The notes below the pieces were generated by a model. It did no database searches, was not told the origin of the DNA, and saw only the letters and a list, made by a program, of their open reading frames with translations. Source: an uncultured Pelagimonas sp. (lineage in GTDB: Bacteria > Pseudomonadota > Alphaproteobacteria > Rhodobacterales > Rhodobacteraceae). From it: DNA of 64,000 nt. Shown one piece after another: positions 56,166 through 64,000 of the stretch. Both the position numbers and the translations under genes were made by a program. Numbering within the stretch: position 1 is the first letter of the stretch; every line of letters starts with the position of its first letter. The stretch is from assembly GCF_947498515.1 (NCBI RefSeq), contig NZ_CANMKO010000008.1, positions 223,098-287,097 of the forward strand. Direction: 5' to 3'.

Positions 56166-56402
56166 CTAAGGCTTTGTCGGAGTGTTCGTGTCTCGTTCGA
56201 GGCGCGCATTGCGGAGAAAGTCGTTTTTTGTTTTTCTCTGCTCTGCCTCTTCTTCGACCATCTTACGAGCGATGCGCGTTGTCTTTTCCATTGCGGTTTC
56301 AATTTTGGGACTTTGCGCTCTGAACACACTTGTTTTTTTCAGCTTTGCCAAGTGGCAGTTTCCTCTTCGGTTTAACATAGATGTTTGAACAAGGTCGTTC
56401 AA
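56166..56402 (-). CDS. Possible small basic protein
   Basis: A 78-codon frame starting with TTG that overlaps the racemase stop. Its C-terminal 42 residues (from an internal Met at 56291) are a charged helix, TRIARKMVEEEAEQRKTK followed by more basic residues. No good ribosome site; may be a coupled small gene or chance. Confidence 0.35.
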   Translation of the reverse strand: MNDLVQTSMLNRRGNCHLAKLKKTSVFRAQSPKIETAMEKTTRIARKMVEEEAEQRKTKNDFLRNARLERDTNTPTKP

Positions 56403-57520
56403 ACCAAGGTTAGGTAATCGCGTGAGCCGTAGACATCGCGTGTGTTTGGCTCTGGTGTGTCACTGCATAAATTTGTCTGAGTATCTGGCGCGGACATAGC
56501 GCGCATCAAAGCGCTATAATTCATTTGAAACCGCATTTCCGATCCGACGCAGAGCGTGGCGTCTTTTGTACCAATGATAAGGTGATCGCTTGTTGCGCCG
56601 ATAAAATCATTGCCCGGCGGCATCGAAAGGCCTGCTGCGTCTGTGTCTTGGTGCCCGATGGCAAGTATGATCCGTGTCGTTGCCGAATTGTTAGGGGTAA
56701 GTCGACCTTCTGTTAAGGTGTGATCGGCGCTGCTTACTGTAGGACGCACGGATTTGGTGGTTGTCTCGATCACTTCAGCAACAAGCGTGAAGGCATCTCG
56801 AAACATACCTCCTATCTGATCCCCTGTGAGAGGATCGACACCAAGAAGTATTGCTTCGCCAATGCGCAAATCGTTGATCCGGCCCGTTGCGCGCTCCTCA
56901 AGTGCCCAAGGCAGGTTTGCAGAGTTGCCGCCAGATACCGTCCGAAGGAATGGGCCACACTGCCTTTCGACATCGTTCGCAAGTGCAGTTAAAGCCCGCA
57001 TTTGTTCGGTGGTCGGAGCAATGCCGCTTAGGCAACCGAAGTTTGCACCGATGCCTTGCAGCGCCACACCGGGCATGTCCACGACTTGACGGGCGATGTC
57101 GGCAAGGCACTGTGGCATGATCCCTTCACGCAGATCCCCCATTTCGACCATCAGGATTATGCCATGAACCGTGTCTTGCCGAAGTGCAGCAGCCGCCAAA
57201 GCCGTGATCACAACCAGCTCTGTGTTGTAGCTCGCTTCACAGAATTGGACGATATCGTCGACTTGGCTCAGCATGGGTGTTCGGATCAGAGTGACCGGGC
57301 ACGTCATCCCAGCTTGGCGCAATCGTATTACATTGCTCACACGCGGCTCAGCTAGGCCCGTTGCTCCACCATCGAGCATGGCCCTGGCAATGGATGGATG
57401 TCCGCACGCGGCTTTGGTCACTGCGGTCACACGGATGCCTCGCATGTCCAACCGCTTGACAAGGGTCTGCGTGTTGTGACGAATTTTGTCGAGATCAACG
57501 TCAATGCGCGGGCACCTCAA
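56399..57520 (-). CDS. Alanine/ornithine racemase-like PLP enzyme (fold type III)
   Basis: A 373-aa protein with an alanine-racemase N-terminal TIM barrel. PLP lysine is Lys36 in VTAVTKAACG; MVEMGDLREGIMP and SGGNSANLPW are shared with the Orr/YhfX group of amino-acid racemases. It probably interconverts D- and L-forms of an amino acid. It overlaps the DUF1611 gene by four bases (ATGA) and is translated after it. Confidence 0.82.
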   Translation of the reverse strand: MRCPRIDVDLDKIRHNTQTLVKRLDMRGIRVTAVTKAACGHPSIARAMLDGGATGLAEPRVSNVIRLRQAGMTCPVTLIRTPMLSQVDDIVQFCEASYNTELVVITALAAAALRQDTVHGIILMVEMGDLREGIMPQCLADIARQVVDMPGVALQGIGANFGCLSGIAPTTEQMRALTALANDVERQCGPFLRTVSGGNSANLPWALEERATGRINDLRIGEAILLGVDPLTGDQIGGMFRDAFTLVAEVIETTTKSVRPTVSSADHTLTEGRLTPNNSATTRIILAIGHQDTDAAGLSMPPGNDFIGATSDHLIIGTKDATLCVGSEMRFQMNYSALMRAMSAPDTQTNLCSDTPEPNTRDVYGSRDYLTLV

Positions 57521-58716
57521 ATCGCAGCCACGGGCGTTCCTTGCCGCAGGCTGGGATAGGCCCCAACAACCATCGCCAACAGATGTACCTCTGGTCGGCT
57601 AAGTGCGTCGGTCACAGGCAGGCTGAGGTTGACGGTTTGGTCGGCAATCGTGTCCGTGATCTCGGTTTCGGACATTCCCTCGTGATTGAGCGTGACGCCG
57701 ATGACCTTGGTGTTAGAAAACGCCTCGATCAAAGCAATCTCACTTGCAACGTTTGGCATTGGCATGTTCGGAAAATCACAGCGATGGGCGCGTTTAGGCG
57801 CGTGCTGAAGTATGACGGCGTCCGGCTGGCTGCCGCGCAAAATAAAGGCAGATGTACAGAACGCGGGATGGCTTAACGCACCTTGGCCCTCGATCAAAAT
57901 GACATCGGGTTGCTCTGCCTTTGAGGCCGCAACAATCGCGCCCTCAAGTTCGCCACAACAGAACTGTGGCGGCACAGCGTCCATTGCCACACCATGTTTT
58001 GCCCCCTGCATCAAACCGGTCTGGCCTGTACCGACCAGCACAGTTTTGATACCATTTGCGTTTAAGGCACGGGCCAGAACCGTCGCCGTGGTCCGCTTGC
58101 CGATGGCGCAATCCGTTCCAAGAACGGCGATGCGTAGAGCATCTACATGTGCGACACTGCCATCGAACAAACGCATGTCTTTGCTGGGTTTGGGTTTGCG
58201 AATGTCGCGGATGGTGACTTGTCTCTGCACTGCTGCTTGCGCAATCTCGACGTCGTCACTCAGATACTCATGCAGGCCACTGACGATGTTCATACCGCGC
58301 CCGATCGCATCCAGCACGACATCACGGTCGGTGTCCGAAAGCCGCCCGGATGAGGGGGCCATGCCATAGATAAAGGTTTCAGGCACAACAGTTTCGTGGG
58401 CCGCCGCGGCGTCTAGGCTTTCGAGGATTGGTATATTGTTGATCACGCCATCAAGAACCATCCCGCTATCATCGCCGCTGTGGTTGCTGTCGATGACCGA
58501 AACAATCCGGTAAGCCTCTGAATGACGCACAAGGCCATTGGCGGTTTTGCCATCAATTTTGGCAAAGTTAGCTTCGCAAAAAACAATCGCTGTCGGTCGC
58601 GCAGGGCGCTGCGCGATGGACCCCGGCTGTCGTGTCGGGTCCATGCTCACCGGTGGTGCTTGGGCACCCCTGACGGGACGGCGAATGGTATTTGCCGTTT
58701 GAAGCTCGGTTTTCAT
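57517..58716 (-). CDS. DUF1611-family P-loop protein (DgcN-like)
   Basis: A 399-aa protein of the DUF1611 family. A P-loop-like GTDCAIGKRTTA is at residues 200-211; LIEGQGALSHPAF and VTLNHEGM are other family blocks. Relatives have been linked to D-glutamate N-acetylation (DgcN). The first 45 residues are a Pro/Arg/Gln-rich extension not typical of the family. AAAGGA supports the start at 58716. Pairs with the racemase gene. Confidence 0.82.
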   Translation of the reverse strand: MKTELQTANTIRRPVRGAQAPPVSMDPTRQPGSIAQRPARPTAIVFCEANFAKIDGKTANGLVRHSEAYRIVSVIDSNHSGDDSGMVLDGVINNIPILESLDAAAAHETVVPETFIYGMAPSSGRLSDTDRDVVLDAIGRGMNIVSGLHEYLSDDVEIAQAAVQRQVTIRDIRKPKPSKDMRLFDGSVAHVDALRIAVLGTDCAIGKRTTATVLARALNANGIKTVLVGTGQTGLMQGAKHGVAMDAVPPQFCCGELEGAIVAASKAEQPDVILIEGQGALSHPAFCTSAFILRGSQPDAVILQHAPKRAHRCDFPNMPMPNVASEIALIEAFSNTKVIGVTLNHEGMSETEITDTIADQTVNLSLPVTDALSRPEVHLLAMVVGAYPSLRQGTPVAAI

Positions 58717-58786
58717 CGTATTTTTCCTTTGATGGCGAGAATGTCGCCCGACGACGCATTGCGCCGGGCGTCTTGCTGCATTGCCT

Positions 58787-59614
58787 TCAATTCTTCAGAA
58801 CGCATTGCCCCTTGGACTTTTGAAAGTTCCGGTTGCACTCCCAACGGTTTCCAGACCTGTCGAGATGCGCGTTTTCCGGCATGTCGATCACGTCACAGCC
58901 TGCGCCAGAAGCTTCATATCCCCTTTGGCATTTCCATCCTTCGCCATATGATGCATCGTCAAAATAGGCGAATTCCGGGATCACTACGGCCACGCAAAGA
59001 CCGTTATTTTCAAAGAACCCTCGTTCGCAGGACCAGGGTTGACCGTAACCAGACCCGTTCAGGTATCCATTGATTGGAACGGCAATAGCGGTGCAACTCT
59101 CCTCCACCTTCTCAAAGCCGCGCGCACATTTCCATGCGGATCCATAGGTTGCGTCCACCAAATAACCGTTTTCGGGCACGACAAGCTTTTGACAGGCACC
59201 GTCGACTTTGGAAAACCCGCGCAAGCATTGCCAACGCTCACCCGAAGGGTCCAAGAACCCACCATCAGGGACAATCACCGCATCACAGGCCGTTCCTCCC
59301 ACCTGGCGATAGCCATGAAGACATTCCCATCCGGACCCATAAGTGCGGTTTGTTTCGTAGGCATTTTCCGGGATCACAATGGCTGCACAACCGTCACCAA
59401 TGAGCCGATACCCGATGTTGCATTCCCAACCGCCTCCATAGCTCTTTGCTCTGGCATTTTCCGGCATGGTTTGGGCAAGTGCAGGCATTGCCAAGACAAG
59501 AACGGCGAAAATTGGCGCGAAAAAAGCAAACGGTAAACCCCGGATGCTCGCTAGCAATCTTTTCTCGCAAATCGTTTTAGGCGTGTGCAGCACAGGTTTT
59601 GAGTTATGACCCAT
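58787..59614 (-). CDS. Secreted protein of seven cysteine-rich repeats
   Basis: A 275-aa protein with a signal segment (about 25-47, ALAQ) followed by seven tandem repeats of about 31-34 residues. Each has the pattern [VIM]-P-E-N-A-[YF] near the start and W-x-C-x-x-[GN]-[YF]-x(6-7)-C near the end, so two cysteines per repeat. Probably periplasmic or surface protein stabilised by disulphides. Its start overlaps the preceding gene by 11 bases. Function unknown. Confidence 0.8.
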   Translation of the reverse strand: MGHNSKPVLHTPKTICEKRLLASIRGLPFAFFAPIFAVLVLAMPALAQTMPENARAKSYGGGWECNIGYRLIGDGCAAIVIPENAYETNRTYGSGWECLHGYRQVGGTACDAVIVPDGGFLDPSGERWQCLRGFSKVDGACQKLVVPENGYLVDATYGSAWKCARGFEKVEESCTAIAVPINGYLNGSGYGQPWSCERGFFENNGLCVAVVIPEFAYFDDASYGEGWKCQRGYEASGAGCDVIDMPENAHLDRSGNRWECNRNFQKSKGQCVLKN

Positions 59615-59957
59615 CCAACTCAAGCCCCGCAAGGCAAGCGTCCGCAAGGTCACGGTCTGGCTTTTCTGAACCGGGGCGCGTCGCCCATCCCGTTTCCATC
59701 ATTGCGTTGCGGCGGCTAAATCCAGAGAGATCCCGAAGCGCTGCGAGCTTTTCAGTGCGGTCTGGATCGGCCTCTGACATGCCAAGGCACACCGGTACCA
59801 TCGCCAAAGTCACTTCTTCAGCTGCCAAGTCTTGGGCCATCTCTTGGGCGGTGCTACTTGTTGTCCAGCCGCCCCAAGTGAAGCCAATGATAGAAACCGC
59901 AATCGCGCCACCCAAAGCACCGTAGATGCCGGGTTTCGTCCATTCTGGAAAAGTCAT
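59604..59957 (-). CDS. Small single-pass membrane protein
   Basis: A 117-aa protein beginning MTFPEWTKPGIYGALGG; one membrane helix at about 10-28, then a polar domain with paired cysteines (PVCLGM, DACLAG) and GWATRPGSE. The family is known as a conserved hypothetical in alphaproteobacteria. AAAGGATC supports 59957 as start; the 17-codon extension runs into the palindrome. Overlaps the repeat-protein gene. Confidence 0.75.
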   Translation of the reverse strand: MTFPEWTKPGIYGALGGAIAVSIIGFTWGGWTTSSTAQEMAQDLAAEEVTLAMVPVCLGMSEADPDRTEKLAALRDLSGFSRRNAMMETGWATRPGSEKPDRDLADACLAGLELDGS

Positions 59958-60000
59958 TTTTTGATCCTTTGACGGAGAAAGCGCCGCCTCACTTTTTTGC

Positions 60001-60022
60001 CCTGACAAAACATTTTGTCAGG
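60001..60022. promoter_or_regulatory. Perfect inverted repeat 44 bases upstream of the membrane-protein gene
   Basis: Ten-base arms CCTGACAAAA and TTTTGTCAGG are separated by two bases. It precedes the two-gene unit 59957-58787 and is placed like an operator. Confidence 0.6.
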
Positions 60023-60339
60023 ACTATTTCTAAGTCGTTTGATCGACAGCGCGCTGTCCATGTCCGAACGCAAGCCTTGCGCTCTACCTGCCACTACAGC
60101 GGCTGAACCTTAGGCATGGGCCATGCGGTCGTGCGCGATAAAATCGGCAACCTTCTCAAACATCAGGACCTTGCAAGAGGCGTGACAGTTGAATTTTCAT
60201 GATAGAAGATCGTATTCCGCTCTGGCAGGCGATACGCCTTTGCCGAAGAAGAGCACAACTTTGTACCCCGTACGTAGTCGAGTAACGCTTGAATTGCAAC
60301 GTTAGTTGGCCAGGTCGTGTTTCTAACTCCGTTTAGGAC
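60023..60339. other. Gene-free stretch
   Basis: About 315 bases between the palindrome and the sulfatase remnant. No gene, RNA or repeat recognised. Confidence 0.5.
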
Positions 60340-61246
60340 CCGAAAATGAACGACGGGAACGAACCATCGAGTTTATGTGTCCGCAGTTCATCCGCCCATT
60401 GCTGTACCAATTTCGTCTTCTGCTGATTGCGAACCTCGGTATGGTCGCAGCATTTTGCAAGATAGCCCTCTCGCATCTGCAATCTTTGGTCTCCGAACGG
60501 CATCAAACAGGGGCTGCGAAAGGTTTGAAACCATCCATGCCAAAGCAAGGACAGGGACGATTTGCCCAAGCTTGCCCCCCACGTTGAAGGATACCATAGT
60601 CGCCGTTTTGGTCGGCTTCGGGGAAAAACGTGTCGGGCCGTTGTTCGACAAAAAGCTCACCATCGTATCATCCCGGATGTCTGACGCATCGATCGCATCC
60701 AGAATGCGACTGGTGTAAAAGTCGATTTCCATCAGGCATCGGTAAAGGCCCCGCCTATGGATTTTTCGACAAAATCGAGGGGTGGAGTGACTGGATGATG
60801 GGGGTGGTGATCCCATACCATTCGTCACTATCGTGCATTTGGAGTTAGCGGTCTTCGCCAAGATGCTATTTGCCATGCATTGCGGGAGCATACCCCATCG
60901 ATTTCAAAAGCTCGGCAATGGTGTCGTCTATCGGGTTTAGCCCACCGGGTTCCCCCGGTTCGACATAGCCATCCGTGCAAGACCGAACCGGCATCCGTCC
61001 GGATTGAAAGGCAGCACGTGTTGGTGTGCAGCCTAGCTCAACTTGGAAATCAAGGAACTGCACGCCCTGCGTGGCCAAGCATCAACACTTGGGCGTTTCA
61101 GCACGAATGCTACAATATACTTCCAGATCACCGTACCCTTGGTTGTCCGTCATGATATCTACAATATTGGGTTTGTCCTGCGCGGTAGCGATGGTTGCAA
61201 ACAGGCTCAAAACGACGATGGCATGGCTCGTGTGGAAACGTGGCAT
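60340..61246 (-). pseudogene. Arylsulfatase pseudogene
   Basis: Pieces of a sulfatase are spread over several frames: signal peptide and KPNIVDIMTDNQGYGDLEVY at the N-terminus (from 61246), then TQGVQFLDFQ and the active-site motif CTPTRAAF, then ELLKSMGYAPAMHGK followed by a stop in place of Trp, then RILDAIDASDIRDDTM..SNNGP. Multiple frameshifts and stops; not functional. Confidence 0.85.
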
Positions 61247-61339
61247 TTGCCTCCCATAGATACGACAATTTGTTCCCCTAAGCTTGCCACACGACTTTCC
61301 GGGGCGGTTACCATTTGACAACGCGCCAGAGTTTTTAAC

Positions 61340-61770
61340 CATTTGATCTCGATAAACGGCTGGAGTGACGCCGGTCCAGCGTTTCAAAGCACGTGTGATG
61401 TGAACCGGATCAGCATAGCTCAATCGCTCAGAGGCCTCGGCCATTGGCACATAGTCAGAATTGCCATTCAAGGACCATATCATCGACCAACGATCAAGAA
61501 CGTCAGCCCGCCCTGTTTCAACCGCCGCTGCAAGGTACGCGGGTTGAGGCCGGACTGTTGCGCGGTTTTGTCTATGGTTGTGCGCAGGCCGTTTTCGATC
61601 CCTTCAATATAGGTTCGACCCCGGGCGCCAATATCCTGATTTTGCTCCCAATCCGGTTTCGGGTCGACATTGTGGCACTCTGTAGGAGACACCCGAGCCA
61701 ACCATGATGCCGGAAGTACAACAAGATTTACCTGTTGGTTTAGCCGAATGCGGGTGCTGCAAGGGTCCAC
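61340..61770 (-). pseudogene. AraC-family regulator pseudogene
   Basis: The C-terminal double helix-turn-helix is in two frames: TAQQSGLNPRTLQRRLKQGG ends at 61480 and ASERLSYADPVHITRALKRW continues in another frame from 61483. The N-terminal part is also incomplete. The second frame runs without a stop into the sulfatase start at 61246. It once probably regulated the sulfatase gene. Confidence 0.85.
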
Positions 61771-62602
61771 ATCCTTGTGCCAAGTAGGCGATCAGAGGTT
61801 AAATCTAAGGACAAAGGACGGCTGCCGACACTGCCTAAAAGTAACATGGAATCCATCAACAAAGACAAGAAAACTCTGCGATCAGCAGTCTGTTTTCAGT
61901 GGGTGCCATTGCCAACGACCTGACTGCCGGGTTCCAACTGCACTCACCATTTAGCTATCTTGCTGGTTTCTGCTAGTGCTCGTCTATCGATTTAAGCGAC
62001 AAGGCCACCAGGTACTGGCGTTGACAGATCGAAGCCAGTACCGGCAACATGAAGATCCGCGATTGGGAGGTCGAGCTAACCAGTTTCCGGTGGTTGACGT
62101 GTGAAACGCCTTTATTGCCACGCGTTCACTTTGGGTTGAAACGCGACAATGGACAGTCAGCTGGTGCTTGTTGGTCAAGGCTCTGCGCGTCCAAGTTGAC
62201 CACATGGGCGGCTCTGCGCAGGACGTGAGCATTGCCAAGTTTAGACAACGTGCAGGCACGGCACCCTAATCTTAAAGCAGCAGTTGTATTCCCTTGCAGA
62301 TTTTGTGCCCGCTTGGCTGCTGACCGCCTAAGTCTCATAAAGGCCGAATAGGGGCCGTTTCACCAATCGCTTGACGCACATTTTTTTGAATAAGAGTCAC
62401 GGCATGCTTCGTTCGGTTGTAGATTTGGGTGGAACGGGCAATGCCGCGTTTTTGCACCGGCGATTGTCTTTGGAATTCAGACGAAATGGTCAATCCTACA
62501 AAGCCTATAAATTCTGATAAACGAAAGAGCTCCTGTTGATCTGAGGGGCGAAATATGTTCGCTTCAAAGGAGTCTTTTGTCCGCATCTTTATGGGAAGAA
62601 TT
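61771..62602. other. Decayed stretch without recognisable gene
   Basis: About 830 bases with only short frames and no family resemblance I can name. It includes whatever remains upstream of the AraC pseudogene and the promoter of the carbonic anhydrase gene. Confidence 0.45.
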
Positions 62603-63454
62603 ATGATTTACAAAAATTTGCTGCTCAGCGTTTCGGTCGCAATGCTTGTGTCTCCTGCATACGCTGCAAACGATGGTCATACCGTTTCGGATGATGTGAT
62701 CTCTGCACAGCGTGCCACGTTATCCGCCGCTACGGAGGGCCAAGGATTTGGACCGCAATCGCCGCGTGACATTGATGCGCGTGATGGCGTTAACCAACGT
62801 GTTTTCGGGTCCGCACCAGACGTGGCTAACATGATGCTGTGCGACATTCATTTCCATGAAAATGCCGAGCACAAAGGGGGTGATTTTACCACCTATGCAG
62901 GCAATGGCGACGGAAACGGCTATGGCACCGGTTTCAAGTACGACGGCACGCTGACTGACGCCGAGCGGGCCCCAATCGACAAGCCCGTCGGCAAAAGCGA
63001 TCACGGCGACCTTCTACCGGGCGATACGATCGAAATCCATTTTGTTCACTCGACAGCACAAGCGACATTGGGCAATGGCCTGGGCACCTGTCTAACCGAC
63101 GCGATCGGCAATCCGCAGCTACGGGTAGAGACGGTTGTGGCTGTTCTTGTGTCTGAGGGGGGAGTCGATTTTACTGAGATGACCCATATCGAAAAAGTTG
63201 ACGGGCTAAATCAGGTGCCTAACCTTCCTACTGATTTGGGGCAGCCGGTTGTATATGAAGGTTCCACCACAGGCCCCGGCTATAACGAAAAAGCGTCACC
63301 TTTTCAGGTAACTTGGAGTGTGCGCCCGGGAGTGGCTAAGTTGAACATTGCATCTGTTGGCAAGTGGCTCAGCGACAACCCATTTGGGGAAAACCACGCA
63401 CACGGCGTGCGCAACCTGGTTACCAACCCCAGCTTATTGTCGCCAATCAACTGA
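62603..63454 (+). CDS. Delta-class carbonic anhydrase-like exported protein
   Basis: A 283-aa protein; signal peptide residues 1-21 (AYA). The block CDIHFHENAEHKGGDF (80-95) with His83, His85 and His90 is a plausible zinc site and matches bacterial delta-class carbonic anhydrases related to the diatom enzyme. It would interconvert CO2 and bicarbonate in the periplasm. GGAAGA supports the ATG at 62603. Flanked by pseudogenes. Confidence 0.8.
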   Translation: MIYKNLLLSVSVAMLVSPAYAANDGHTVSDDVISAQRATLSAATEGQGFGPQSPRDIDARDGVNQRVFGSAPDVANMMLCDIHFHENAEHKGGDFTTYAGNGDGNGYGTGFKYDGTLTDAERAPIDKPVGKSDHGDLLPGDTIEIHFVHSTAQATLGNGLGTCLTDAIGNPQLRVETVVAVLVSEGGVDFTEMTHIEKVDGLNQVPNLPTDLGQPVVYEGSTTGPGYNEKASPFQVTWSVRPGVAKLNIASVGKWLSDNPFGENHAHGVRNLVTNPSLLSPIN

Positions 63455-63669
63455 TCCGGGAATGAGAGCAGGGTGGGTTTCAACGCTTGCCCTGTTCTTA
63501 CGAAAATGGCCGATTTGACTGAAGGCGACCCGTTTATGGTAAACACTTTGGACATGTCCGGCTTTGTACCACGCCAAGTGGTCGTTTAGGCCACTTTCCG
63601 CCACAAGCGACTGTGCTTTTCTAACCGAGTTCTGAGTGGCGGCACGAATGCACGACAAGTCCAGAATAA

Positions 63670-63891
63670 ATTGCTCTACATCCTGCTCTTGCAGACGGCA
63701 ATCTCATCAAAGTCGGTGCTCTGACTGAGAACCTCAACAATGAGGCAACACGCGTGGAGGCCAGCGAGCTTATTCGGGGCCTTGTTTCAGAAGTCAAATT
63801 ACCCCCTGACAAAGCTACCCCACATGCAATTGCTACTTAGTTATTCAGCGAATTGGCGACAATGCTGGCGGCAACCAGCCCTAAAACGCAA
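63670..63891 (+). pseudogene. Serine recombinase C-terminal fragment
   Basis: The plus strand from 63670 reads IALHPALADGNLIKVGALTE, then NNEATRVEASELIRGLVSEV and, after a TAG at 63838, SELATMLA. This matches the C-terminal coiled region of large resolvase-type recombinases (pattern LHPNLA..Y..KV..L..AL...R.EA.EILR.LI). The catalytic domain is gone. It abuts tRNA-fMet. Confidence 0.65.
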
Positions 63892-63922
63892 AACACCCGC
63901 CGTATTACGGGCGAGTTGTTTG
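63889..63922 (-). terminator. Hairpin downstream of tRNA-fMet
   Basis: On the minus strand CCGTA/TACGG with flanking imperfect pairs is followed by GGGTGTTTTGCGTTTT. It follows the tRNA 3' end closely and may terminate the presumed rRNA operon. Confidence 0.5.
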
Positions 63923-63930
63923 CTAGATAT

Positions 63931-64000
<70 letters not shown>

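Overview
The window looks like chromosome from a Roseobacter-group alphaproteobacterium (Rhodobacteraceae). The support is gene content and order: rpoZ-relA/spoT-DUF2062-pdxJ-acpS-lepB-rnc, several deformylase genes in front of fmt, a DUF2125 protein, a ChoXWV transporter, and an initiator tRNA-Met with the sequence that usually closes the rrn operon in this family. The family assignment is inference; no marker gene such as 16S rRNA lies inside the window.

Layout. 0.1-7.7 kb: amidase, UbiH-type hydroxylase, two SDR dehydrogenases, a GDPD-type phosphodiesterase, a DUF2125 protein and a short crotonase. 7.8-11.3 kb: choline-type ABC transporter with a LysE exporter gene inside the operon. 11.4-24.7 kb: adenine deaminase, lytic transglycosylase, a degenerate receiver protein, glutathionyl-hydroquinone reductase, two small membrane proteins, fmt behind three tandem deformylase genes (one catalytically dead on sequence), a MalY/PatB aminotransferase, TRIC channel, rnhA, methyltransferase, LysE, ispH and a cytochrome c. 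24.8-33.8 kb: mostly housekeeping genes (NYN, folK, rpoZ, relA/spoT, pdxJ, acpS, lepB, rnc) and a PagL-like protein.

34.2-51.6 kb is a catabolic island. An eight-gene, tightly overlapping hpa operon with divergent hpaR encodes meta-cleavage of homoprotocatechuate to pyruvate and succinate, and carries two non-homologous ring-cleavage dioxygenases side by side. Next comes a GntR-centred module: a FAD-linked 2-hydroxyacid dehydrogenase and an exported metallo-beta-lactamase-fold hydrolase on one strand, and a TPP decarboxylase and an aldehyde dehydrogenase on the other. By chemistry these could shorten a 2-hydroxyacid by one carbon, as in mandelate degradation. A MobA-like 3-hydroxybenzoate 4-monooxygenase with a divergent MarR regulator follows, so the module may feed an aromatic acid towards protocatechuate.

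52-64 kb is accessory and partly decayed: a chemoreceptor, fragments of IS3- and IS30-family transposases, a racemase/DUF1611 pair, a secreted protein of seven cysteine-rich repeats with its membrane-protein partner, broken AraC and sulfatase genes, a delta-class carbonic anhydrase, and the tail of a serine recombinase. The window ends inside tRNA-fMet, presumably the end of an rRNA operon read on the minus strand. No CRISPR array or intact insertion sequence was seen.
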